Under the pieces are notes generated by a model. That model did not search any database. It saw only the letters and a list, made by a program, of their open reading frames with translations, and had not been told where the DNA came from. Positions 6,867 through 14,530 of a stretch of 25,503 nt of DNA are shown here, in pieces. Position numbers and translations under genes: made by a program. Each line of letters begins with the position of its first letter. Within the stretch, counting starts at the first letter, position 1. This DNA comes from Desulfobacterales bacterium (GTDB lineage: Bacteria > Desulfobacterota > Desulfobacteria > Desulfobacterales > SpSt-501). The stretch spans positions 1 through 25,503 of the forward strand of contig JALOOS010000004.1 of NCBI GenBank assembly GCA_025454275.1, in the 5' to 3' direction.

Positions 6867-7443
6867 ACGCGGCCATCTTCAGCATCAGCTCATGCTTCTG
6901 GAGAGTGCCGGGCAGGCGCTCCCTCAGCTCACCCCTGTCGAAAATGAACAGGAAGGGTACGCTCATGATGCTGAAGCGATCGGCCAGGCCCGGGTGGGCG
7001 TCGACGTTCAGTTTGCCGACCCGCACCCGGCCTTTCGCCTCCGCCGCGAACTGCTCGACCACGGGCTGAACAGCCACGCAGGTCGAACACCAGGGCGCCC
7101 AGGCGAACAAAAGGACCGGCAGCGGGGATTTGAGCACGTCGCGCTCGAAGTCGCGCTCCGTGACCTCTATCGGCTGGGGGGCGAATAGGGCGGAGGTGTC
7201 GAGCACCGCCCGGCATTTTCCGCAGGCAGGGGATGCGTCCAGGCGGTCGGCGGGAACGCGGTTTTTGACCCCGCACTGGGAGCAGCGCAGTGTGTAGATG
7301 CGGCCGGCGCCGGCCGGTTGCACGAACAGCGGGGCCTTGCAGCGGCCGCAGCGGGCCGCGCCCGAGCCGCGCCGGCCGGCGGGAACGCGATTTCCCGCCC
7401 CGCACTGCGGGCAGGCAACGATGTCGGGGGTCGGCTGGTTCAC
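6859..7443 (-). CDS. Thioredoxin-domain protein with two N-terminal zinc ribbons
   Basis: A 194-aa protein with two tandem zinc ribbons and a C-terminal thioredoxin fold. Ribbon 1 uses Cys11-x2-Cys14 and Cys32-x2-Cys35; ribbon 2 uses Cys54-x2-Cys57 and Cys74-x2-Cys77. Both contain 'NRVPA' at the same place, so they arose by duplication. The thioredoxin part (about 92-194) has the active site 'WAPWCSTC' (Cys119, Cys122) and the cis-proline in 'IMSVPFLFIF'. TrxC-type thioredoxin 2 normally has one zinc ribbon and WCGPC, so both the doubled ribbon and the CSTC site are variants. No signal peptide: cytoplasmic. The start is GTG at 7443 with only a weak ribosome site; there is no better in-frame choice before the first cysteine motif. 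Confidence 0.87.
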   Translation of the reverse strand: MNQPTPDIVACPQCGAGNRVPAGRRGSGAARCGRCKAPLFVQPAGAGRIYTLRCSQCGVKNRVPADRLDASPACGKCRAVLDTSALFAPQPIEVTERDFERDVLKSPLPVLLFAWAPWCSTCVAVQPVVEQFAAEAKGRVRVGKLNVDAHPGLADRFSIMSVPFLFIFDRGELRERLPGTLQKHELMLKMAAYV

Positions 7444-7741
7444 GTCACGTCCGATTTTGAGTTTATTTCAACCGCACAACAAAATAAGCTGAAACAGCCG
7501 GCAAGTAAAGGTGGGCCGGCACCCGGCTTTGCGCCGAAGGGGGTTTGTGATAGGGATAAACTTGACACCGGCTGATTGCAACGACCTTGAGGGGCCGGGG
7601 TCAAAAATACCGCCGGAGTCGGTATCGGCATCGGCAGCTTGGCGCCCTGCCGGAGTTGTGCAGGGTCAATCGGCTCCAAAAATGAAACCGTTGCCGAACC
7701 CGATGCCGATTCCGACCCCGTAACCATTCGGAAAAAACGAG
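7444..7741. other. Divergent intergenic region, thioredoxin/glpA
   Basis: This 298-base gap separates divergently transcribed genes and must hold two promoters. Bases 7450-7500 are unusually AT-rich and probably carry the minus-strand promoter of the thioredoxin gene, but I see no good hexamer pair. A TTGACA at 7562-7567 on the plus strand has no convincing -10 box. The right third contains the inverted repeat described separately. I see no RNA gene or small ORF with a ribosome site. Confidence 0.4.
7618..7716. repeat. 17-bp imperfect inverted repeat with nested hairpin
   Basis: Arms at 7618-7634 and 7700-7716 (GTCGGtATCGGCATCGG against its complement) match at 16 of 17 positions. The 65-base centre contains a second hairpin, CCCTGC (7645-7650) with GCAGGG (7660-7665). 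The arms consist of short GATNCCG-like units. The structure ends 25 bases before glpA, so it lies in the likely glpA leader or promoter. It could be an extragenic repeat, an mRNA structure or an operator region. Confidence 0.5.
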
Positions 7742-9304
7742 ATGGCCCGCATCGAGACACAAGTGCTGATCATCGGAGGGGGCATCACGGGGGTCGGGTT
7801 GGCCCGCGACCTCGCCTTGCGCGGGGTGGCCTGCCTCCTGGTGGAGGCCCGGGATATCTGCGCCGGGGCCTCCGGCGCGAACCACGGACTGCTGCACAGC
7901 GGTGCGCGCTACGTCCGCAGCGACCCGACCGCGGCCGTGGAGTGCCGGGAGGAGGGGGCGCTGATCACGTCGCTGGCCCCCCACTGCATCGAGGAGACCG
8001 GCGGCCTTTTCGTGGCGGTGGCGGGGGACGACGAGCGGCATATCGCCGATTTCCCCGGCCTCTGCGCGCGCTGCGGGATCGAGGCGCGCGCGCTCGACCC
8101 GGCGGAGGCGCTGCGGCTCGAGCCCGTTCTCTCCGAGCGGCTGACGGCAGCCTACGAGGTGCCGGACGCCGCAGTGGATCCATTCCAGCTGGCGCTCGAC
8201 AACCTGACCGACGCCATGGATCATGGAACGCAGCTGATGCTGCATACCCGGGTGACCGGCTTCCATTGCAGCGACCGGCGCATACGGGAGGTGCGCCTGC
8301 TGCATGCGCCGAGCGGGGTGGAGACGCAGGTCGCCGCCGAGCAGGTGGTCAACGCGGCCGGCGCCTGGGCCCGCGAGGTGGCGGCACTCGCCGGGGTCGA
8401 GCTGAAGCTGCATTACTCCAAGGGCAGCCTGCTGATCACCGAGCGGCGCCTCGCGCGGCGCGTCATCAACCGCCTGCGACCGGCAGCGGATGCCGATATT
8501 CTCGTCCCCGGCGGTACCGTGTCGATCCTGGGCACCACCTCGATCCCGATCGAGAGCCTCGATCGCATTGTCCCGACGGTCGCCGAGAGCGAAGCCATCC
8601 TCGAGGCGGCGACAGCGATGGTGCCGAGCCTCGCGCACACCCGCTTCCTTCGCGCCTATGCCGGCGTGCGCCCGCTGGTGGTCTCCGGCGCCGCGGCGGA
8701 GGGTCGCGCCCTGAGCCGGGGCTTCGCCTTGCTCGATCACGCGCAGGACGGACTCGACAACTTCGTCGCCATCGTCGGCGGGAAGCTCACGACCTTCCGC
8801 CTCATGGCGGAGAAAACAGCCGATCTCATCTGCGCCCGGCTGGGAGTGCACCGGCCCGGCGTCACCCGAACGACGGCGCTGCCCTCCTTTGCGATGAACC
8901 AATGGACCCGGGCGGGGCTCTCACCGCGGCGCTGGATGGAGGCCGGCAACCCCGAAGATCTTCTCTTGTGCGAGTGCGAGATGGTGCCGGCCAGCGCGCT
9001 GGAGGAGATCCTCGCCGGGATTCGGCGCCAGGGGATCGCGGCGAACCTCACGGCCATCGGCCGGCGCAGCCGGATCGGCAAGGGCACCTGTCAGGGGGCT
9101 TTCTGCGGGGTGCGCCTCAGCGCCCACCTCTACGACCGGGGCGAGCTCTCCGGCCGCCGGGGTCTTGCGGAGCTGCGTGCGTTTCTGGCCGCCCGCTGGC
9201 GGGGGCTGCGCCCCGTTCTGTGGGATGCCGCCCTGCTCCAGGAGGAGCTGCAGGAGGCGCTTCACTGCGGCTATTTCGGGCTGGACCTGGAGGACGGGGC
9301 ATGA
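7742..9304 (+). CDS. glpA: Anaerobic glycerol-3-phosphate dehydrogenase subunit A
   Basis: A 520-aa FAD flavoprotein that oxidises glycerol-3-phosphate to dihydroxyacetone phosphate and passes electrons toward the quinone pool. The N-terminal dinucleotide-binding motif is 'IIGGGITGVGLARDLALRG' (from residue 10), followed by 'GASGANHGLLHSGARYV', a DAO-family hallmark, and 'IVGGKLTTFRLMAEKTAD' near residue 345. The C-terminal BFD-like iron-sulfur domain has Cys410-x-Cys412 and Cys450-x4-Cys455 ('GKGTCQGAFCGVR'). This domain separates GlpA from aerobic GlpD. The ATG at 7742 has only a weak ribosome site (GGA about nine bases upstream). The stop overlaps the glpB ATG (ATGA). No glpC follows in this window. 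Confidence 0.93.
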   Translation: MARIETQVLIIGGGITGVGLARDLALRGVACLLVEARDICAGASGANHGLLHSGARYVRSDPTAAVECREEGALITSLAPHCIEETGGLFVAVAGDDERHIADFPGLCARCGIEARALDPAEALRLEPVLSERLTAAYEVPDAAVDPFQLALDNLTDAMDHGTQLMLHTRVTGFHCSDRRIREVRLLHAPSGVETQVAAEQVVNAAGAWAREVAALAGVELKLHYSKGSLLITERRLARRVINRLRPAADADILVPGGTVSILGTTSIPIESLDRIVPTVAESEAILEAATAMVPSLAHTRFLRAYAGVRPLVVSGAAAEGRALSRGFALLDHAQDGLDNFVAIVGGKLTTFRLMAEKTADLICARLGVHRPGVTRTTALPSFAMNQWTRAGLSPRRWMEAGNPEDLLLCECEMVPASALEEILAGIRRQGIAANLTAIGRRSRIGKGTCQGAFCGVRLSAHLYDRGELSGRRGLAELRAFLAARWRGLRPVLWDAALLQEELQEALHCGYFGLDLEDGA

Positions 9305-10608
9305 GCGACTGCACCCGGATCACCTGCGATCTGTGCATCGTCGGCACCGGCATGGCGGGGATGTCCGCAGCCCTTTTCGCGGCCCGCCGCGGACTGTCCA
9401 CGGCGCTGGTCGGCCGGACCGGAGAGATCATTTTCGCCACCGGCCTGCTCGACCTGCTCGGGGTCCACCCGGTGGAGGAGGGCCGCACCTGGGAGGACCC
9501 CTGGGCCGGCATCGCCGCGCTGGTGCGCGATCTGCCGCAGCACCCCTACGCCCGCCTCGCCACCGAGGCCATCCGCTCCGCCTTCGATGAGGTTCTGGGG
9601 TTCCTCGAGGAGAGCGGCCTGCCCTATTGCGGACGTCCGGACCGCAACGTCGCCGTCGTCACCTCGCTCGGCACCCTCAAAACCACCTACCGGGCGCCCC
9701 TGAGTTGCTGGGCCGGCATCGAGGCCCGCGAAGGCCGACGGCCGTGCCTGATCGCCGACATCCAGGGGCTGAAAGGGTTCAGCGCCCGGCAGATCGCCGA
9801 AACGGCCGGCAAGGCCTGGCCGGGGCTCAAAACCGCCCGCCTTGTCCTTCCCGCTCTGCAGGGGGCCGGCGAACTCTTCCCCGAACGCCTGGCGCGAAGC
9901 CTCGAGCTCGATAGCCACCGGCAAACGCTCACGGAGGCCCTCCGTCCCCACCTCGAGGGGGTTCAGGCCGTGGGGCTGCCCGCCGTCCTGGGCGTGTCGC
10001 GGCCTGCCGCCGTGCGGGCCGCGATCGAAGCGCGCCTCGGATTGCCGGTATTCGAAATCCCCACCATGCCGCCCGGCGTCGCCGGGTTGCGCTTGAAAGA
10101 GGCCTTTGAAAGGGGGCTCGCGGGGCAGGGGGTGATGCTCTTCCTCGAGAACCGGGTGTTTCGCGCCGCCGGCTCCCCGGCCGGGGCGTTTCAACTGGAG
10201 GCCGGCCGCGCCGCACCGGAAGTGACGATTCACGCGAACGCGGTGATCCTTGCCACCGGCCGCTTCATGGGCGGCGGTCTTGCGGCGGACCGGCACCGGG
10301 TGCGCGAACCCCTCTTCGACCTTCCGGTTCACCAGCCCGGCGAACGGGACGAGTGGCACCGCACGGAGTTTTTGGACCCGCGCGGCCACCCCGTCAACCG
10401 CGCCGGCATCGAGGTCGACGCATCGTTTCGACCCCTTGCCGGCCTCGGCCGGGCCGCCTTTCCGCAGCTCTTCGCGGCCGGCTCGATCCTCGCCCACCAG
10501 GATTGGATGCGCATGAAATGCGGCTCGGGGCTGGCGATGGCGACGGCCTGGGCGGCGGTCGCCCATGCGCAGCGCCTCCTCGGCAGGGGCGAGCCGGCCG
10601 GCGCGTGA
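9301..10608 (+). CDS. glpB: Anaerobic glycerol-3-phosphate dehydrogenase subunit B
   Basis: A 435-aa flavoprotein partner of GlpA. It starts with 'CDLCIVGTGMAGMSAALFAA', a nucleotide-binding Rossmann motif, and ends with the second flavin-binding region 'FPQLFAAGSILAHQDWMRM' followed by 'CGSGLAMATAWAAV'. The length is normal for GlpB. It begins in an ATGA overlap with glpA and ends in a GTGA overlap with the next gene, so all three are translationally coupled. In enteric bacteria glpC, an iron-sulfur membrane anchor, would come next; here a multi-pass membrane protein stands in its place. Confidence 0.92.
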   Translation: MSDCTRITCDLCIVGTGMAGMSAALFAARRGLSTALVGRTGEIIFATGLLDLLGVHPVEEGRTWEDPWAGIAALVRDLPQHPYARLATEAIRSAFDEVLGFLEESGLPYCGRPDRNVAVVTSLGTLKTTYRAPLSCWAGIEAREGRRPCLIADIQGLKGFSARQIAETAGKAWPGLKTARLVLPALQGAGELFPERLARSLELDSHRQTLTEALRPHLEGVQAVGLPAVLGVSRPAAVRAAIEARLGLPVFEIPTMPPGVAGLRLKEAFERGLAGQGVMLFLENRVFRAAGSPAGAFQLEAGRAAPEVTIHANAVILATGRFMGGGLAADRHRVREPLFDLPVHQPGERDEWHRTEFLDPRGHPVNRAGIEVDASFRPLAGLGRAAFPQLFAAGSILAHQDWMRMKCGSGLAMATAWAAVAHAQRLLGRGEPAGA

Positions 10609-11921
10609 GCCTGCTTTTCATCAGCAAGATTCTTGTCACGATCGGAACGGTGCTGGCGCTCTCGGCCGTGGCCGAGCGGGTCAGCCCGCGGGCCGCCGGC
10701 ATCCTTTCAGGATACCCCCTGGGGGCGGCGATCGCGCTATTCTTCATGGGGGTCGAAATCGGCCCCGAATTCGCCGCGATGAGTGCGGTCTACACCCAGG
10801 TCGGGCTGGTGGCGCTGCAGCTCTTCGTCTACGTTTACTTCCGTGTCTCTGCAGCGCTCTCCCGGCGCGGCATCCTGATCTCCTCGCTCGCCGCCCTTGG
10901 CGCCTATTTCGCCGCAAGCGCGCTGTTGCGCCTGGTACCCTTTTCGGCGGCAGGCGCCCTGCTCCTGCCGCTCGCCTCCGCCGGCCTCTTCGTGTTTCTG
11001 TTCCGACGGATTGAAAACGTGCCGATCGTCCGCAGCGTGCGCTTTACCGGCTCGGTCCTCGCCCTGCGCGCGGGGGCGGCCGCGCTCATGATCGTCGCCG
11101 TCACCGGCGCGGCCCATGCGGTGGGACCGGCCTGGGCCGGGCTCTTTGCGGCCTTCCCCATCGCCTTGTTTCCGTTGATGTTGATCGTGCACATGACCTA
11201 TGGTAAAAGCCAGGTGCACACGATCATCAAGAACTTCCCCGTAGGGATCGGGGCGTTGATGGCCTACACCGTCTCGGTCGCGGCCCTCTACCCGTCGATG
11301 GGGGTGGGGTGGGGAACAGTGGCGTCTTTCGGCGCGGCGACGCTGTACCTGCTTCTTTACAGCGCCGGGCTGCAACGGATGCGCCGGCGGTCCCGCCGGG
11401 CGCCGCTCGGCGGCGCGGAGCCGCAGCGCACGCAAGCGGCAGAAGGAGAGCCCGTTATGGACAAGAACCTCACGGCCCTGATCGACACGGCCATCCGCCG
11501 CGAAGAGGAGGCCCACCGGTTTTACATGGATCTGCACGCCAGGGCCGGGGATGCGGCCATCAAGGAGACCCTGGCCTGGATGGCCGCCGAAGAGGAAAAA
11601 CATCGGGCGTTTCTGGTGGCGTACCGCGCCGGACGCTTCGGCGCGGAACCCCTGCGGATGAGCGATGTGGTCTCCTACCGCATCGCGGAGCATCACAAGG
11701 AACCGGATCCCGCCCAGGCGACGGGCCGGGAGGACATCTTTCTGCTCGCCGCCCACCGGGAAGCGCGCGCGCATGCATTCTACCGGGAGTTGGCCGAGCA
11801 GCATCCGCCGGGGGAGGCTCGCGACACCCTGCTGCGGATGGCCAACGAGGAGCTCAAGCACAAAGAGAAGGTGGAGTATCTCTATTCCAACACCGCCTTC
11901 CCCCAAACATCCGGCGGGTGA
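10605..11921 (+). CDS. Multi-pass membrane protein continuous in frame with a ferritin-like domain
   Basis: Starting at the GTG at 10605, which overlaps the glpB stop (GTGA), one open frame of 438 codons runs to 11921 with no stop. Residues 1-284 form about nine membrane helices; two halves share a motif, 'SPRAAGILSGYP' (27-38) and 'GPAWAGLFAAFP' (174-185), suggesting an internal duplication. The 'AG(L/I)..(F/Y)P' motif is reminiscent of small GlpM/YdgC-type membrane proteins, a weak resemblance. Residues 257-284 are a basic then polar linker, after which a ferritin-like diiron domain begins at residue 285. A strong internal ribosome site lies right before that methionine. The frame may yield a fusion, or two proteins whose separating stop was lost. 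Membrane placement and the ferritin part are secure; transport function is unknown. Confidence 0.75.
   Translation: MSLLFISKILVTIGTVLALSAVAERVSPRAAGILSGYPLGAAIALFFMGVEIGPEFAAMSAVYTQVGLVALQLFVYVYFRVSAALSRRGILISSLAALGAYFAASALLRLVPFSAAGALLLPLASAGLFVFLFRRIENVPIVRSVRFTGSVLALRAGAAALMIVAVTGAAHAVGPAWAGLFAAFPIALFPLMLIVHMTYGKSQVHTIIKNFPVGIGALMAYTVSVAALYPSMGVGWGTVASFGAATLYLLLYSAGLQRMRRRSRRAPLGGAEPQRTQAAEGEPVMDKNLTALIDTAIRREEEAHRFYMDLHARAGDAAIKETLAWMAAEEEKHRAFLVAYRAGRFGAEPLRMSDVVSYRIAEHHKEPDPAQATGREDIFLLAAHREARAHAFYRELAEQHPPGEARDTLLRMANEELKHKEKVEYLYSNTAFPQTSGG
11457..11921 (+). CDS. Ferritin-like (rubrerythrin-type) diiron protein, internal start
   Basis: Alternative or additional product of the same frame: 154 aa from the ATG at 11457, preceded by AGAAGGAGAG with eight bases spacing, the best ribosome site in this operon. 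It is a four-helix ferritin-like domain with a duplicated ligand pattern: Glu16 in 'EEEAHRFY', Glu45-x2-His48 in 'EEEKH', Glu101 in 'EARAHAFY' and Glu131-x2-His134 in 'EELKH'. Such domains oxidise iron or reduce peroxide. The C-terminal rubredoxin domain of true rubrerythrins is absent. Most likely role: oxidative-stress or iron handling beside the glycerol-3-phosphate dehydrogenase genes. Confidence 0.8.
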   Translation: MDKNLTALIDTAIRREEEAHRFYMDLHARAGDAAIKETLAWMAAEEEKHRAFLVAYRAGRFGAEPLRMSDVVSYRIAEHHKEPDPAQATGREDIFLLAAHREARAHAFYRELAEQHPPGEARDTLLRMANEELKHKEKVEYLYSNTAFPQTSGG

Positions 11922-11952
11922 TCGGCCGCCGGGCGCATCGCGACGATCGCAC

Positions 11953-11982
11953 CCGGGCGAGGCGGGAAAAGCCCTCGCCCGG
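11953..11982. terminator. Strong hairpin between convergent operons
   Basis: CCGGGCGAGG (11953-11962) and CCTCGCCCGG (11973-11982) form a perfect 10-bp stem around a 10-base loop, between the ferritin-like gene and the convergent UspA-family gene. No T tract follows on either strand. Position and stability point to a bidirectional terminator. Confidence 0.6.
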
Positions 11983-12014
11983 CCCGGTGCGGAATGAGGA
12001 ACCGGGAATCGCCC

Positions 12015-12464
12015 TCAGGCGGAGGCATCCACCGGAATGATCGTCACCGGTGCCGGTGAATTTTTCATCACCTTTTCGGCCACGCTCCCGAATCGGAAAT
12101 TCCCCTTCTCCCCGTGGCTCGCCATTATCACCAGGTCCACGCCTTCTTTTTCGATCAATTTGAGGATTTCGCGGGCCGGATCGCCCACGGCCACGTGCTT
12201 GATGTAAAGCGGGCAGCCATCCAGGTATTTTTCACAGATCTGGGACAACCGCCGGGTGGCGGACTTGCTCGCATGCTCCATGAGCTCCTTCACCCGCTTG
12301 TCCTCGAACGCCCCGTACCAGCCGTCGTGATGGGCCACATCCTCGATCACGTAAAGGACATGAATTTCCGCGCCGTATTTCTCGGTCAGCGATTTTACGT
12401 GCGGCAGGGCCTTCTCGGAGATTCTGGAAAAATCGGTCGGCCAGAGGATTTTTTTCACGTCCAT
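12015..12464 (-). CDS. Universal stress protein, UspA family
   Basis: A 149-aa single Usp domain. It starts 'VKKILWPTDFSRISEKAL', the typical first strand and helix, and ends 'FGSVAEKVMKNSPAPVTIIP', the typical last helix and strand. The ATP-binding loop of the MJ0577 type is G-x2-G-x9-G-S; here 'ASHGEKGNFRFGS' has Ala for the first Gly and only seven residues before Gly-Ser, so nucleotide binding may differ. The ATG at 12464 is set by a near-perfect TAGGAGGTGG; a longer version of the frame runs back into dnaK and is not credible. It lies 25 bases after dnaK on the same strand and is probably co-transcribed with grpE-dnaK. Confidence 0.9.
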   Translation of the reverse strand: MDVKKILWPTDFSRISEKALPHVKSLTEKYGAEIHVLYVIEDVAHHDGWYGAFEDKRVKELMEHASKSATRRLSQICEKYLDGCPLYIKHVAVGDPAREILKLIEKEGVDLVIMASHGEKGNFRFGSVAEKVMKNSPAPVTIIPVDASA

Positions 12465-12489
12465 AGCGCCACCTCCTAAAAAGATCCCG

Positions 12490-14418
12490 CTATTTCTTGT
12501 CTTCCTTGACCTCTTCGAAATCCGCGTCCACGACATCCTCCTCGGGCGTCGCGGACTTGGCGCCGCCGCCGCCGGCCTGCGCCCCGGCGCCGGCACCGCG
12601 GCCCTCGGCCTGGGAGGCCTGCTGATACATCGCTTCGGCGAGCTTGTGGGAGGCATTGGTGAGCTCCTCGCTCAGGCGCCGGATCTCATCCTTGTCCTCG
12701 CCCTCCATGGCCTTGCGCAGCTTGTCGATCGCCTCCTGCACCTTGGTCTTGGTGGCCGCATCCACTTTTTCGCCCAGGTCCTTGATCGAGCGTTCCGTCG
12801 AGTAGATGAGGGTGTCGGCCTGGTTGCGGGCCTCGACCAGGTCCCGCTTTTTGCGGTCGTCCTCGGCGTGGGACTCGGCGTCCTTCACCATCTTGTCGAT
12901 CTCCTCTTTGCTCAGGCCCGAGGAGGCGGTGATCTGGATGGACTGTTCTTTGCCGGTGGCCTTGTCCTTGGCCGAAACGTTGACGATCCCGTTCGCGTCG
13001 ATGTCGAAGGTCACCTCGATCTGCGGCACCCCCCGCGGCGCCGGGGGAATGCCCACGAGCTCGAAGCGGCCGAGGGTCTTGTTGTTGGCGGCCATCTCCC
13101 GCTCCCCCTGGAGCACGTGGATCGACACGGCGGGTTGGCTGTCGGTCGCGGTCGAAAACACCTGGCTCTTGCGCGTGGGGATGGTGGTGTTCTTCTCGAT
13201 CAGTTTGGTCATCACCCCGCCCAGGGTTTCGATGCCCAGGGAGAGCGGCGTCACGTCGAGCAGCAGCACGTCCTTGACGTCGCCCTTGAGCACGGCCCCC
13301 TGGATGGCGGCCCCCACGGCCACCACCTCGTCCGGGTTGACCCCCTTGTGCGGCTCCTTGCCGAAGATCCGCCGCACCCGCTCCTGGACCGACGGCATGC
13401 GCGTCATGCCGCCGACAAGGATCACCTCGTGGATCTCCCGCGGGCTCAAGCCCGCGTCCTTCATGCAGGTCCGGCACGGCTCCTCCAGCTTGTCGAGCAG
13501 GTCGCTGACCAGCCCTTCGAGCTTGGCGCGGGTGATCTTGATATTCATGTGCTTGGGCCCGCTCGCGTCCGCGGTGATGAACGGCAGGTTGATGTCGGTC
13601 TCCATGGAGGTGGAGAGCTCGATCTTGGCCTTCTCCGCCGCCTCCTTCAGGCGCTGCAGGGCCATTTTGTCGTTGCGCAGGTCGATCCCCTGGTCTTTCT
13701 TGAATTCGTCCGCGAGATAGGTGATCAGGCGCATGTCGAAGTCGTCGCCGCCCAGGTGGGTGTCCCCGTTGGTGGCCTTGACCTCGAAAACGCCCTCGCC
13801 GATCTCAAGCACGGAGATGTCGAATGTGCCCCCGCCCAGGTCGAAGACCGCGATCTTCTCCTCCTTCTTTTTGTCCATACCGTAGGCCAGCGCGGCGGCG
13901 GTGGGCTCGTTGATGATCCGCAGTACGTTCAAACCCGCGATTTTGCCCGCATCCTTGGTGGCCTGGCGCTGGCTGTCGTCGAAATAGGCCGGAACCGTGA
14001 TCACGGCATCCGTCACTTTTTCGCCCAGGTAGTCTTCGGCGTACTTTTTGATGAAGGCCAGGATGAAAGACGATATTTCGGCCGGGCTGTAGGGCTTGCT
14101 GCGGATCGTCAACCGGGCATCGCCGTTGGCCGCCTCATCGATCCGGTACGGCAGCACCTTTCTGTCATATTGAACCTCTTTCGAGGCGAATTTGCGACCG
14201 ATCAGACGCTTCACGCCGAACACCGTGTTCTCGGGGTTGGTGATGGCCTGCCGCTTGGCAATCTGTCCGACGAGCCGCTCGCCGCTCTCGGTGATGGCGA
14301 CCACTGAAGGAGTGGTGCGCCCTCCCTCCGGGTTGGTGATGACCTTCGCCTCGCCGCCCTCCATGACCGCCACGCAGGAATTGGTGGTGCCCAGATCGAT
14401 TCCGATGACCTTCGGCAT
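12490..14418 (-). CDS. dnaK: Chaperone protein DnaK (Hsp70)
   Basis: The ATP-dependent Hsp70 chaperone that binds unfolded segments, with GrpE as exchange factor. The 642-aa length is normal. Hallmarks are 'IGIDLGTTNSCVAVMEGG' at the start, 'AVFDLGGGTFDISVLEIG' in the middle, the interdomain linker region 'DVLLLDVTPLSLGIETLGG' and the acidic tail 'EEDVVDADFEEVKEDKK'. A Gly/Ala-rich stretch precedes the tail. The AAGGAGGAG before the ATG is strong. grpE lies 112 bases upstream on the same strand; dnaJ is not downstream, where a UspA-family gene is found instead. Confidence 0.98.
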   Translation of the reverse strand: MPKVIGIDLGTTNSCVAVMEGGEAKVITNPEGGRTTPSVVAITESGERLVGQIAKRQAITNPENTVFGVKRLIGRKFASKEVQYDRKVLPYRIDEAANGDARLTIRSKPYSPAEISSFILAFIKKYAEDYLGEKVTDAVITVPAYFDDSQRQATKDAGKIAGLNVLRIINEPTAAALAYGMDKKKEEKIAVFDLGGGTFDISVLEIGEGVFEVKATNGDTHLGGDDFDMRLITYLADEFKKDQGIDLRNDKMALQRLKEAAEKAKIELSTSMETDINLPFITADASGPKHMNIKITRAKLEGLVSDLLDKLEEPCRTCMKDAGLSPREIHEVILVGGMTRMPSVQERVRRIFGKEPHKGVNPDEVVAVGAAIQGAVLKGDVKDVLLLDVTPLSLGIETLGGVMTKLIEKNTTIPTRKSQVFSTATDSQPAVSIHVLQGEREMAANNKTLGRFELVGIPPAPRGVPQIEVTFDIDANGIVNVSAKDKATGKEQSIQITASSGLSKEEIDKMVKDAESHAEDDRKKRDLVEARNQADTLIYSTERSIKDLGEKVDAATKTKVQEAIDKLRKAMEGEDKDEIRRLSEELTNASHKLAEAMYQQASQAEGRGAGAGAQAGGGGAKSATPEEDVVDADFEEVKEDKK

Positions 14419-14455
14419 GTTCGTTACTCCTCCTTGAAGATTCTCTGTATTGGTG

Positions 14456-14472
14456 GCTGAACCGTGTTCAGC
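14456..14472. other. Hairpin in the grpE-dnaK spacer
   Basis: GCTGAAC-CGT-GTTCAGC is a perfect 7-bp stem with a three-base loop between grpE and dnaK. It has no T tract. It may protect or process the dnaK transcript, allowing more DnaK than GrpE. No CIRCE element (TTAGCACTC-N9-GAGTGCTAA) is present here. Confidence 0.35.
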
Positions 14473-14530
14473 AGCAACTTGAAATCGTTGTTGTCCGTTT
14501 CCGATCGACGACGACGGACCGGCTCCCGGC

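Noticed and set aside
7639..9300. Upstream extension of the glpB frame across glpA
   Set aside because: glpA in the other frame is unmistakable; the extension translates to Arg/Gly/Pro-rich noise.
12646..14307. Long plus-strand open frame opposite dnaK
   Set aside because: Antisense shadow of dnaK; biased composition typical of the complement of a highly conserved GC-rich gene.
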